64,000 bases of DNA from Tractidigestivibacter montrealensis. GTDB lineage: Bacteria; Actinomycetota; Coriobacteriia; Coriobacteriales; Atopobiaceae. Below the pieces are notes generated by a model, which saw nothing but the letters and a program-made list of their open reading frames with translations, was not told the origin of the DNA and searched no databases. Shown piece after piece: positions 42,888 through 51,283 of the stretch. The stretch spans positions 186,001 through 250,000 of the forward strand of contig NZ_JANSKA010000004.1 of the NCBI RefSeq assembly GCF_024741235.1, given 5' to 3'. Numbering within the stretch: position 1 is the first letter of the stretch; the number at the start of each line of letters is the position of its first letter. The position numbers and the translations under genes were made by a program.

Positions 42888-42909
42888 CAAATGTAAGGCA
42901 AATGTAATG
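42888..42909 (+). promoter_or_regulatory. Pho-box-like tandem 11-bp repeat before pstS
   Basis: CAAATGTAAGG and CAAATGTAATG lie directly in tandem, 10 of 11 bases alike, the 11-bp period of PhoB/PhoP sites. TAATGC at 42926-42931 can be the -10 box, with no good -35, as expected for an activated promoter. The rest of this 320-bp gap holds only the divergent MarR promoter. Confidence 0.65.
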
Positions 42910-43036
42910 TGCGGTCAGGGTGTCGTAATGCATTGCCAACGAGGCAGGGGAGAGCCAGACCAACCCATAGCATGCAAGTTGACAAGGCCCGCCGGGGGAA
43001 TGGGACGGCGCGGTCACACCCTCTGGAAGGAGAAGC

Positions 43037-43966
43037 ATGTCCGATAGTCTCTCTCGTCGTTCTTTCCTCTCGCTTGCAGGTGGCACTGCCGTTGCCCTTG
43101 CCGGCCTGGGGCTCGTCGGCTGCGGCGGTTCAAGCAGCTCCAGCAGCTCTGACTCCAGCGCCAAGTCCCTCTCCGGCACCGTGAACTGCTCCGGCGCCAC
43201 CTCGTTCCAACCGCTGGTCGAGGCCGCCGCCAAGAAGTTCGAGGACGAGAACCCCGACGTGACCATCGCCATCACCGGTGGCGGTTCTGGCCAGGGCCTC
43301 TCCGACGTCCGAGACGGCAAGGCGCAGATCGGCCGCTCCGACGTCTTTGCCGAGGAGAAGCTCGATGCCTCCGACGCCAAGGCTCTTACCGACAACACCG
43401 TGTGCGTGGTTGGCATGGGCCCCATCGTGAACTCCAACGTCGACGTTGACGACCTCACCACCGACCAGCTCAAGGGCATCTTCACCGGCCAGATCACCGA
43501 CTGGTCCGAGGTCGGCGGCACCGCTGGCAAGATTCAGGTCATCGAGCGCAAGGCTGGCTCCGGCACCCGTGCCACCTTCGAAGCCGCCGTCCTCGGTGGC
43601 GAGTCCGCTCCCGCCGACTTTGCCCCCGTTGCCGAGGAGGACTCCTCGGGCACCGTTGTCGAGAAGATCCAGCAGACCGAGGGTGCCATCTCCTACCTGG
43701 CCTTCTCCTACTTCGACGACACCAAGTTCAAGGCTCTGAAGGTCGACGGCGTCGAGGCCAAGGCAGAGAACGTCTGCAACGGCTCATTCAAGATCTGGGC
43801 GTACGAGCACATGTACACAAAGGACACCGACGAGGTCACCCAGGCCTTCATCGACTACATGATGTCTGACGAGGTCCAAGGCAGCATAGTTGAGGAGCAG
43901 GGCTTCATCCCCGCCAACGACATGAAGGTCAAGAAGGACGCGTCGGGCACCATCACCAACGCGTAA
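43037..43966 (+). CDS. pstS: Phosphate ABC transporter substrate-binding lipoprotein PstS
   Basis: 309 aa. Twin-arginine-like signal RRSFLSLAGGTAVALAG with lipobox LVGCGG (about residue 30), a Ser-rich linker, then the phosphate-binding fold: GATSFQPLVEAAA, GGGSGQGLSDV, IGRSDVFAEE, and RKAGSGTRATFE, which carry the phosphate contacts. AAGGAGAAGC precedes the ATG. First gene of an eight-gene phosphate operon, with a hairpin after it. Confidence 0.95.
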   Translation: MSDSLSRRSFLSLAGGTAVALAGLGLVGCGGSSSSSSSDSSAKSLSGTVNCSGATSFQPLVEAAAKKFEDENPDVTIAITGGGSGQGLSDVRDGKAQIGRSDVFAEEKLDASDAKALTDNTVCVVGMGPIVNSNVDVDDLTTDQLKGIFTGQITDWSEVGGTAGKIQVIERKAGSGTRATFEAAVLGGESAPADFAPVAEEDSSGTVVEKIQQTEGAISYLAFSYFDDTKFKALKVDGVEAKAENVCNGSFKIWAYEHMYTKDTDEVTQAFIDYMMSDEVQGSIVEEQGFIPANDMKVKKDASGTITNA

Positions 43967-43984
43967 CTTCCGAGCAAAACCGTG

Positions 43985-44014
43985 GGGGCGTCCGTGCTTG
44001 GGTGCGGATGCCCC
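43985..44014 (+). other. Intercistronic hairpin between pstS and pstC
   Basis: GGGGCGTCCG and CGGATGCCCC form a 10-bp stem (one wobble) followed by TTGTCTGT, a weak T-rich end. It may stop part of transcription or protect the pstS message, giving more binding protein than permease. Confidence 0.55.
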
Positions 44015-44041
44015 TTGTCTGTACAGGTAGAAAGGCTACTC

Positions 44042-44944
44042 ATGGCTAAACGCCTCATGCCGAAGAAGCAGCTCGAGGGGGTGGGACTCACCCTCACCGG
44101 CGCGTGCGTGCTCCTCGTTGCCCTCATCGTTATCACGCTCATCTTCATGGTCGCCAAGCAGGGCCTATCCGCCTTCTTTGTGGACGGCATCAACTTCTTC
44201 TCGTTTATCTCGGGCACCAGCTGGGTCCCCTCCGATGGCGTCTATGGAGCGCTCCCGCTGATCGTGACTTCCTTTGGGGTCATGCTCCTGGCAACGCTCT
44301 TCACGCTGCCCATAGCGCTTGGTAGCGCCATCTTTGTGGTGGAGGTCCAGCCCGGTTTTGGCCACCGCGTCTTCCAGCCGCTGGTCGAGCTCCTGATGGG
44401 CATCCCCTCGGTTGTCTACGGCCTTATCGGCCTCACGGTGGTCAACTCGGCGATGCGTGCAATCTTTGGCGAGGCAGCGGGAACCGGCGCGGGCATCCTT
44501 TCCGGCGGCATTGTGCTTGCCGTGATGATTCTCCCAACGGTTACCACGCTCTCCATCGATGGCCTGGCGGCCGTCCCCAACGAGTACCGCGAAGGCTCCT
44601 ATGCCCTGGGCTGCACTCGCTGGCAGACGGTTTGGCACGTTGTTCTCAAGAGTGCCATGCCCTCCCTCATGACTGCCGTCATTCTCGGCATGACCCGCGC
44701 CTTTGGTGAGGCTCTCGCCGTCCAGATGGTCATCGGCGGCGTCGAGAAGGTCATGCCCGCCGGTCTCCTTTCTCCTGCGGCAACGCTCACCACGGCTCTC
44801 ACCTCGGGCTTCTCTAACGCAACCACGGGCTCCATCCAGTACCACGCCCTCTGGGCGCTGGGCCTACTGCTCATGGCAATGTCTCTAGTCTTTATCCTGA
44901 TCATCCACATCATTGGCGCAAGGGGGGCGAAGAACCGTGGCTAG
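44042..44944 (+). CDS. pstC: Phosphate ABC transporter permease PstC
   Basis: 300 aa with six membrane helices. MGIPSVVYGLIG and the coupling loop EYREGSYALGCTRWQTVWHVVL are typical. ATG 44042 begins MAKRLMPKKQ behind GAAAGG; an upstream ATG at 43982 lies in the hairpin and is rejected. The stop overlaps the pstA start by 8 bases. Partners PstA and the PstB ATPases. Confidence 0.95.
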   Translation: MAKRLMPKKQLEGVGLTLTGACVLLVALIVITLIFMVAKQGLSAFFVDGINFFSFISGTSWVPSDGVYGALPLIVTSFGVMLLATLFTLPIALGSAIFVVEVQPGFGHRVFQPLVELLMGIPSVVYGLIGLTVVNSAMRAIFGEAAGTGAGILSGGIVLAVMILPTVTTLSIDGLAAVPNEYREGSYALGCTRWQTVWHVVLKSAMPSLMTAVILGMTRAFGEALAVQMVIGGVEKVMPAGLLSPAATLTTALTSGFSNATTGSIQYHALWALGLLLMAMSLVFILIIHIIGARGAKNRG

Positions 44945-45884
44945 CGAGACTACCGCAAAGCAGGTCGGCAACGATCTTGGCGTCGACCTCGACGATCACG
45001 TCAAGAGGATTGGCAGGCAGGACCGCGTGGCAACGGGCATCCTTACCGTTATCGTTGCCTTCGTCCTTCTCCTCCTTGCCTCGATCGTGGCATTCATCCT
45101 CGTCAAGGGCCTGGGCAAGGCGCTGACGCCGGGCTTCCTCACCACTTCGCCCTTGGCAGACGAGAACCCCGGCATCTCCACCGAGATCTTCGACTCGTTC
45201 TACATGCTCTTCATCACGCTGCTCATTAGCGTGCCCATCTCGCTCGGCGCGGCCACCTTCCTTGTGGAGTACGCACCTGACAACTGGGCGACCAAGGCTG
45301 CGAGCACGGCCATCGAGACCCTCTCGAGCCTTCCCTCCATTGTCGTGGGCATGTTCGGCTCGCTCTTCTTCGTGGTCACGCTCGGCTGGGGCATCTCGAT
45401 CATCGCGGGTGCCATGGCCCTCACCATGTTCAACATCCCCATCCTCGTCCGCGTGATCCAGCAGGCACTGCAGGACGTTCCGCGCTCGCAGCGTGACGCT
45501 GCACTTGCCATGGGCCTCACCCGCTGGGAGACCACGCGCCACGTGCTGCTCCCGGCGGCCATGCCTGCCATCGTCACGGGCATCGTGATTTCCGCCGGCC
45601 GTGTGTTTGGCGAGGCGGCTGCCCTAATCTTCACCTCCGGCTCCGCCGCTGTGAACATCAACTTCGCAAGCGCGAACCTCTCGAGCCCGCGTAACCCCTG
45701 GAACATCTTCAGGCCTGCCGAGACCCTGGCCGTCCACATCTGGAAGCTCAAGATGGAGCCTACCCCTGGCAACGACGAGATCGTGTGGGGCACCGCAGCC
45801 GTCCTTATCATCTGCGTGCTGCTTTTCAACATCCTTGCGCGCGTCCTGGGCAAGGCGCTTGCCAAGAAGATGACGAGCGAATGA
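44937..45884 (+). CDS. pstA: Phosphate ABC transporter permease PstA
   Basis: 315 aa, six membrane helices, with LSSLPSIVVGMFGSLFF and coupling loop RSQRDAALAMGLTRWETTRHVLL. GTG 44937 (AGGGGGG upstream) starts VASETTAKQVGND; the first 35 residues are a cytosolic extension. Stop and next start overlap as ATGA. Confidence 0.93.
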   Translation: MASETTAKQVGNDLGVDLDDHVKRIGRQDRVATGILTVIVAFVLLLLASIVAFILVKGLGKALTPGFLTTSPLADENPGISTEIFDSFYMLFITLLISVPISLGAATFLVEYAPDNWATKAASTAIETLSSLPSIVVGMFGSLFFVVTLGWGISIIAGAMALTMFNIPILVRVIQQALQDVPRSQRDAALAMGLTRWETTRHVLLPAAMPAIVTGIVISAGRVFGEAAALIFTSGSAAVNINFASANLSSPRNPWNIFRPAETLAVHIWKLKMEPTPGNDEIVWGTAAVLIICVLLFNILARVLGKALAKKMTSE

Positions 45885-46684
45885 TGGAGAACGAGAAAAT
45901 GACACCCACTTCGGGCGAGGGTAGCGCCCTCCTCTACACCAAAGACGTCACGGTCAAATACGACTACACGCATGAGGCCCTGCACCCAACGTCGCTCTCC
46001 TTCGACGCTGGCACGGTCACGGCGCTCATTGGGCCCTCGGGCTGCGGCAAGTCCACGTACCTGCGCTGCCTGAACCTCATGAACCGAGAGATTCCTCGCT
46101 GCGTGGTCGAGGGCGAGATCCACTACCACGACCATGACGTGAACACGCCCGACGAGAACCTCTTCGAGCTGCGCAAGTCCATCGGCATGGTGTTCCAGCA
46201 GCCCACGCCGTTCAGGAAGTCCATCCGCGAGAACATCCTCTTCGCTCCCAAGCGCCATGGGCGCATCAAGAGCCGTGAGGAGGCAGACGAGCTGGTGGAG
46301 ACGTCACTCAGGCAGGCAGCCCTCTGGGACGAGGTCAAGGACAAGCTCAACCAGAGCGGCCTTGGTCTCTCCGGCGGCCAGCAGCAGCGCCTGTGCATCG
46401 CGCGCACGCTTGCCATGAAGCCCGACGTCGTCCTCTTCGACGAGCCCTGCTCGGCGCTCGACCCCATTTCCACCTACTCCATCGAGGAGACCATCAGGTC
46501 CATCGCCTCGACGGGCATCTGCTGCATCATCGTGACGCACAACATGGAGCAGGCCACGCGCGTCTCCGACCGAACAGCCTTCTTCTACGTGGGCAACATG
46601 GTCGAGACGGGGACGACCAAGCAGATCTTCTCGGCGCCCAATGACCAGCGGCTTGCCAACTACCTGTCCGGACGCTTTGGTTAA
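45881..46684 (+). CDS. pstB: Phosphate ABC transporter ATPase PstB, copy 1
   Basis: 267 aa. Walker A GPSGCGKSTYLRCLN, Q-loop MVFQQPTPF, signature [16 protein letters not shown], Walker B VVLFDEPCSALDPIS, switch His VTHNMEQAT. It starts at the double ATG overlapping the pstA stop. DEPCSALD with Cys is a small departure from the usual DEPTSALD. It is a tandem paralogue of the next gene, with an 84-bp stretch 98% identical between them. Confidence 0.93.
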   Translation: MMENEKMTPTSGEGSALLYTKDVTVKYDYTHEALHPTSLSFDAGTVTALIGPSGCGKSTYLRCLNLMNREIPRCVVEGEIHYHDHDVNTPDENLFELRKSIGMVFQQPTPFRKSIRENILFAPKRHGRIKSREEADELVETSLRQAALWDEVKDKLNQSGLGLSGGQQQRLCIARTLAMKPDVVLFDEPCSALDPISTYSIEETIRSIASTGICCIIVTHNMEQATRVSDRTAFFYVGNMVETGTTKQIFSAPNDQRLANYLSGRFG

Positions 46685-47490
46685 TGGAGCTGATGATGGA
46701 GAAAGAGTTCACGCAAACGCAGCACAGGAGCGTGGCGGACGTGTCCCCCGTCATCTCCGTGAAGCACTTCAACCTCTGGTACACGGACTTCCAGGCGCTC
46801 AAGGACATCTCGCTGGACATCCCCGAGCACCGTGCCACGGCCTTCATTGGCCCCTCGGGCTGTGGCAAGTCGACCCTGCTGCGCACCTTCAACCGCATGT
46901 GCGACTTTGTCGAGGGCGTGCGCACCGAGGGGGTTGTGGAGTTCAAGGGCCAGGACATCTTCAAGACCGACGCCAACGCCCTTCGTGTGCACGTTGGCAT
47001 GGTGTTCCAGCACCCCAACCCGTTCCCCATGAGCATTCGCGAGAACATCCTCTACGGTCCGGCGCGCATGAAGCGCCTCTCCCGCGACGAGGGTGACCAG
47101 ATCGTGGAGCGCTGCCTCACCCGGGCGGCGCTCTGGGACGAGGTCAAGGACAAGCTCAACCAGAGCGGCCTTGGCCTCTCGGGCGGCCAGCAGCAGCGCC
47201 TGTGCATCGCGCGCGCCCTGGCAACGAGCCCGGACGTCCTGCTCATGGACGAGCCCACAAGCGCCCTCGACCCCATCTCAACTTCGATGGTGGAGGAGCT
47301 CATGGTGGAGCTCTCCCGTGACCACACCGTGGTTGTCGTGACGCATAATATGCAGCAGGCAACGCGCGTGGCGGACAAGACCGCCTTCTTCTACCTGGGC
47401 CAGCTCATCGAGGAGGCCCCCACGGCAGAGCTCTTCTCCAACCCGCGCGAGACCCGTACGCAAGAATACCTCTCAGGGAGGTTCAGCTAA
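46684..47490 (+). CDS. pstB: Phosphate ABC transporter ATPase PstB, copy 2
   Basis: 268 aa. Walker A GPSGCGKSTLLRTFNRM, Q-loop MVFQHPNPF, signature [16 protein letters not shown], Walker B VLLMDEPTSALDPIS, switch His VTHNMQQAT. It is the more canonical copy. The ATG overlaps the previous TAA, and its own TAA overlaps the phoU ATG. Two PstB proteins could form homo- or heterodimers with PstCA or serve different conditions. Confidence 0.93.
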   Translation: MELMMEKEFTQTQHRSVADVSPVISVKHFNLWYTDFQALKDISLDIPEHRATAFIGPSGCGKSTLLRTFNRMCDFVEGVRTEGVVEFKGQDIFKTDANALRVHVGMVFQHPNPFPMSIRENILYGPARMKRLSRDEGDQIVERCLTRAALWDEVKDKLNQSGLGLSGGQQQRLCIARALATSPDVLLMDEPTSALDPISTSMVEELMVELSRDHTVVVVTHNMQQATRVADKTAFFYLGQLIEEAPTAELFSNPRETRTQEYLSGRFS

Positions 47491-48179
47491 TGACCATCCA
47501 GACCCGCTCCAAGCTCACCGCTCAGCTCAAGGACATCGAGGACCTGCTCGTTCGCTTCAAGGACAAGTGCGCGGCCGACATCCGCGCCACCGGCCTCGCC
47601 GCTACCGGCGACAAGGGCGCCCAGGAGGGCCTGGCCCGAGGGCGCAAGGCAGAGGACCGTCTGCGCTCCTCGATCGAGTCCTCCTGCCTCGATGTGCTTC
47701 TCCTCCAGCAGCCACTCATCGGCGATGACATGCGCTTTGTCACCGGCTCCTTCAGGATTGTCTCGGACCTCTCGCACATCGATGGCATGACGCGCGACGC
47801 CAGCTTCCTGGTGTCAGAGGTTCCCGAGAAGGCCACGTCCAAGTTCACCAGCGAGTTCACCCAGATGGCCGATGCCACGGCAAAGATGGTCGAGAAGGCC
47901 ATCGACGCCTTCTGCAACTCCGACGTTTCCGCGGCCCAGGAGGTCATTCAGGACGACGCCGCCGTCAACCTCATCTACGGGGACGTGACGGAAAAGCTCG
48001 TGGCCCAGATCCGCGAGGGCAAGTCCTCTGCCCGCTACCTCCCCGAGGTCCTCATGGTGGCCAAGTACTTCGAGCGCATTGGCGACCTTGCCAAACGCAT
48101 TGCCTCTTGGGCCATCTTCCGCGTGACGGGCGAGCACGTGACTGAGAAGGGCGTCGATCCCATCCCGACCGACGACTAG
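47490..48179 (+). CDS. phoU: Phosphate signalling protein PhoU
   Basis: 229 aa, all-helical, two three-helix bundles with acidic metal-binding faces (RIVSDLSHIDGMTRD and MVAKYFERIGDLAKRI carry the E/DxxxD patterns). It relays the state of the Pst transporter to PhoR and limits phosphate uptake. AGGGAGG lies before the ATG. Located between pstB and the two-component genes, as expected. Confidence 0.95.
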   Translation: MTIQTRSKLTAQLKDIEDLLVRFKDKCAADIRATGLAATGDKGAQEGLARGRKAEDRLRSSIESSCLDVLLLQQPLIGDDMRFVTGSFRIVSDLSHIDGMTRDASFLVSEVPEKATSKFTSEFTQMADATAKMVEKAIDAFCNSDVSAAQEVIQDDAAVNLIYGDVTEKLVAQIREGKSSARYLPEVLMVAKYFERIGDLAKRIASWAIFRVTGEHVTEKGVDPIPTDD

Positions 48180-48221
48180 ACTCTCTGTTTGACAGCGCAA
48201 GGGAAGGGACGGGTTTAGTCG

Positions 48222-48932
48222 ATGCCAGAGAAGGCGGCACCGGTCTCGGGCGTGGTGTACTACGTCGAGGACGACAAGAACATTCGCGAGCTCACGGTCT
48301 ACGCGCTGCGCCAGGCGGGGCTCGATGCAGTTGGGTGTGACGATGACTCCGAGTTCAGGCGCCTGTGCGCCGAGAGGAGGCCGGACGCCGTGCTTCTCGA
48401 CATCATGCTTCCCGATGCTGACGGCCTGGACATCCTGGCGCGCATTCGCCACACGCCGGGTATCACCCGCGTGCCCGTGATGATGCTCACGGCGAAGGAC
48501 TCCGAGCTTGACAAGGTGCGTGCCCTTGACGGTGGTGCCGACGACTACCTCTCGAAGCCCTTTGGCATGATGGAGCTGGTGAGCCGCACCCGTGCCCTTC
48601 TCAGGCGCGCTGGCCGCTTGTCCGACAGCATGCCCGAGCGCAAGGCGCTCTCTGTCGAGAACCTCACGCTCTGGCCAGACCGCCGCGAGGCGACCATCGA
48701 TGGCGAGCCCCTGTCGCTCACAATGCGCGAGTTCGATCTTCTCGAGTTCCTCATGAGGAGTCCCGGCGTGGTCTTCTCGCGCGAGACCCTGCTCCAGCGC
48801 GTGTGGGGCTGGGACTTTGACGGCGGCTCCCGCACCGTCGACGTGCACGTGCAGCAGATTCGCGCCAAGCTCGGGGATTCCTCGGATCTCATCGAGACCG
48901 TACGCGGCGTTGGCTACCGCATGCGCGGGTAG
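48222..48932 (+). CDS. phoP: Response regulator, OmpR family (PhoP/RegX3-like)
   Basis: 236 aa. Receiver domain with DD at about 14-15, phospho-acceptor in VLLDIMLPDADG, conserved Thr in MLTAKDS and Lys in YLSKPFG. The C-terminal winged helix (about 135-236) has LSLTMREFDLLEFLMRSPG and VDVHVQQIRAKLGD. It most likely binds the tandem repeat before pstS. Followed after 9 bases by its kinase. Confidence 0.93.
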   Translation: MPEKAAPVSGVVYYVEDDKNIRELTVYALRQAGLDAVGCDDDSEFRRLCAERRPDAVLLDIMLPDADGLDILARIRHTPGITRVPVMMLTAKDSELDKVRALDGGADDYLSKPFGMMELVSRTRALLRRAGRLSDSMPERKALSVENLTLWPDRREATIDGEPLSLTMREFDLLEFLMRSPGVVFSRETLLQRVWGWDFDGGSRTVDVHVQQIRAKLGDSSDLIETVRGVGYRMRG

Positions 48933-48941
48933 GCGAGGCCG

Positions 48942-50345
48942 GTGCCAGATGGAACCAATGGAGTCGTGAGCGGAACCCATTCGCTTCGCAGGGGCGTCTT
49001 TGTGTCGTTTGCCGTCTCGTGTTCGGTTGTGGCGGTCGTTTTGCTCCTTGCGCTCTCGCTGTTTTACCAGTCGTCCGTCCTTGCCGACGTCAAGGGGATG
49101 CTCGCGCGCGAGTGCGACACCGTTGCAACGGCAATCGATGATGGGGGAACCGCCAAGGAGGAGATTGCCCTTCTCTCCTCAATCGACTTTGGCGAGGAGC
49201 GCGCGACGCTGGTGGCGCCCGACGGCACCGTACTCTATGACTCGCAGGTGGATGCCGCCACGCTTGAGAACCACGCCGACCGGCCGGAGATTGCCGAGGC
49301 GCTCAAGGACGGCGAGGGTGAGTCTGACCGCGACTCGGATACGCTGGGCTATGTGAGCCTTTATCATGCGCGCCGCCTTCCCTCGGGTGATGTTGTGCGT
49401 CTGGGGCTGGACCGCAGCAGCGTCGGGCGCATAGTTGGCCAGGACCTTTTCATCTTGGCCATCGTTGTTGGGTGTCTGGTTGTTGTTGCGTGGTTCGTCT
49501 CGCGCGTCATCGCCAATAGGCTTGTGCGTCCCATCCTGGAGATTGACCCCGAGGCCGAGGAGGCGAAGGCCCCCTATGTGGAGCTCGAACCGTTGGTCTC
49601 GCGCCTGAACGAGCAGCACCACGACCTTGTCGAGCGCATGGACCAGGTCCAGAGCGCCAGCGACATGCGCCGCGAGTTCACCGCCAACGTGACGCACGAG
49701 CTCAAGACGCCCATCGCTGCCATTTCCGGCGCCTCCGAGCTCATTCGCGATGGCATCGTGCGCCCGGAGGACATCCCCAACTTTGCAAGCCGGATCTACG
49801 ACGACGCGCAGCGTCTCTCGGCCTTGGTGAGCGACATTCTCACGCTATCCAAGTTGGATGAGACGGAGCGCTCCCAGGATCGGCAGCTCTTTGGCAGCGT
49901 CGAGCCCGTTGACCTGCTCTCCGTTGCCTCGGACGTCTGCCAGCGCTACGAGCAGCGTGCCCGCGACGCAGGCGTGAAGCTCAAGCTGGACGGCGTGTCC
50001 ACCACCATTAAGGGCAACGCACGCCTGCTTGACGAGTTGATTGGCAACCTTGTCTCTAACGCCATCAGGTACAACCGTCGCGGCGGCAGCGTCTTTGTGT
50101 GGGTGCTGCCGCAGGACGGCAAGCCGTGCGTTCGCGTGAGCGACACGGGCATCGGGATTCCTCAGGAGGACCAGGCCAAGGTCTTTGAACGCTTTTATCG
50201 TGTTGACAAGGGACGTAGCCGCGAGAAGGGCGGCACCGGCCTTGGGCTTGCAATCGTGAAGCACGCTGCGGCCTTCCACGACGCGACAATCGATCTCAAG
50301 AGCGAGCTCGGCAAGGGCACCCAAATCACAGTGACGTTTCCGTGA
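48942..50345 (+). CDS. phoR: Sensor histidine kinase (PhoR-like)
   Basis: 467 aa. First membrane segment about 20-45, an extracytoplasmic loop with a short sensor region (about 46-165), second segment about 168-190, HAMP-like linker, dimerisation domain with phospho-His in FTANVTHELKTPIAAI, and ATPase boxes LVSNAIRYNRRGG, VSDTGIGIPQED and GGTGLGLAIVKHA. GTG start. It should phosphorylate the regulator at 48222 when phosphate is low. Its TGA stop is the start of palindrome copy 6. Confidence 0.93.
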   Translation: MPDGTNGVVSGTHSLRRGVFVSFAVSCSVVAVVLLLALSLFYQSSVLADVKGMLARECDTVATAIDDGGTAKEEIALLSSIDFGEERATLVAPDGTVLYDSQVDAATLENHADRPEIAEALKDGEGESDRDSDTLGYVSLYHARRLPSGDVVRLGLDRSSVGRIVGQDLFILAIVVGCLVVVAWFVSRVIANRLVRPILEIDPEAEEAKAPYVELEPLVSRLNEQHHDLVERMDQVQSASDMRREFTANVTHELKTPIAAISGASELIRDGIVRPEDIPNFASRIYDDAQRLSALVSDILTLSKLDETERSQDRQLFGSVEPVDLLSVASDVCQRYEQRARDAGVKLKLDGVSTTIKGNARLLDELIGNLVSNAIRYNRRGGSVFVWVLPQDGKPCVRVSDTGIGIPQEDQAKVFERFYRVDKGRSREKGGTGLGLAIVKHAAAFHDATIDLKSELGKGTQITVTFP

Positions 50346-50371
50346 GACAAAGGGACAGTCCCTTTGTCTCA
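50343..50371. repeat. 29-bp palindrome, copy 6, shared stop codons
   Basis: Perfect palindrome TGAGACAAAGGGAC-A-complement. The + strand TGA stops phoR and the - strand TGA stops the convergent thrB. It is the whole intergenic region between them. Confidence 0.93.
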
Positions 50372-51283
50372 CTGGCGGACCGTTGTGCCGTGCTCGCTCG
50401 CGCGTAGCGTGCGAACCCACAGCGCGGGCATGGCCTCGCCCACGGCGCGGGCAACGCTTGCCGCGCGCTCGTCACCGTCGGCAATCGCCATCATCGTGGC
50501 ACCCGAGCCCGAGATGAGGAACGTGCATGCGCCGTTCTCGTGCGCCGCGTCGTGCAGCATCTGGTAGTCGGGGATGAGCGGCGCACGGTATGGCTCGTGG
50601 ATGCGGTCGTGGCAGCAGGCGCGAATGGCGTCGGGGTCACCCTTGGCCATGGCGCTCACCATGGCAAGGCAGCGACCCACCTGCCAGGAGACGGTGCTGG
50701 TGGGGACCATGGCGGGCAGCGCTCGCCGCGCGTCGCGCGTGAGAACGCGGTAGGGGGGAGCCATGCAGACAAAGCGCAGGTTGTCGGCAACAACCCAGCG
50801 CGTGGTGACCGTCGTTGGCCCCTCGACGTAGGAGCTCACGAGACCGCCCATCACGGCAGGGGCAACGTTGTCCGGGTGGCCCTCGATGGCAGTGGCGAGA
50901 GAGAGCGTGCGCTCGCGGTCGAGCGGCAGGCCCGCAAGCGCCTGGGCTGCTGCGATGCCCGCAACCACGCATGTGGAGCTGGAGCCAAGCCCGCCAGATG
51001 CGGGAATGGTGCAGGACTCCGTGATGTGGAGCGGTTGCGGCTCAAGGCCAAACTCCCTGCATCCGCAGAGGTAGGAGGTCCAGACCAGGTTGTCCTCGCC
51101 GGCAAGCTCGGGTGCGCATCCGTCGATCTTCAGGGAGTCTGCGTGTTCGAAGGAAAACTCGGCAGAGAGGTCAAGCGCAAGCCCCAGCACGTCAAAGCCC
51201 ACACCCAGGTTGGCAGAGGTTGCGGGGACGCTTACACGCACGGTACCAGTCACGCCTGCCTGCCCCTTCTCGGCCGCGCTCAC
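50369..51283 (-). CDS. thrB: Homoserine kinase
   Basis: 304-aa GHMP kinase that phosphorylates homoserine using ATP. RVSVPATSANLGVGFDVLGLAL is at the N-terminus, the ATP loop IPASGGLGSSSTCVVAGIAA at about 95-115, and FLISGSGATMMAIAD near the C-terminus. The GTG at 51283 overlaps the thrC stop as GTGA, so the two are coupled. A start at 51340 is rejected because it would lie deep in thrC and precede the conserved domain. Confidence 0.94.
   Translation of the reverse strand: MSAAEKGQAGVTGTVRVSVPATSANLGVGFDVLGLALDLSAEFSFEHADSLKIDGCAPELAGEDNLVWTSYLCGCREFGLEPQPLHITESCTIPASGGLGSSSTCVVAGIAAAQALAGLPLDRERTLSLATAIEGHPDNVAPAVMGGLVSSYVEGPTTVTTRWVVADNLRFVCMAPPYRVLTRDARRALPAMVPTSTVSWQVGRCLAMVSAMAKGDPDAIRACCHDRIHEPYRAPLIPDYQMLHDAAHENGACTFLISGSGATMMAIADGDERAASVARAVGEAMPALWVRTLRASEHGTTVRQ

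Noticed and set aside
42829-43530. 233-aa leftward frame across the pstS promoter and gene
   Set aside because: It would run antisense to pstS and has no domain; the region holds the Pho box instead.
46322-47214. Tandem pstB as an assembly duplication error
   Set aside because: Outside the 84-bp tract the two genes differ clearly, each has its own coupled start and stop, and tandem pstB genes are known.
47814-48980. 388-aa leftward frame opposite phoU and the response regulator
   Set aside because: Antisense shadow of two well-supported genes.
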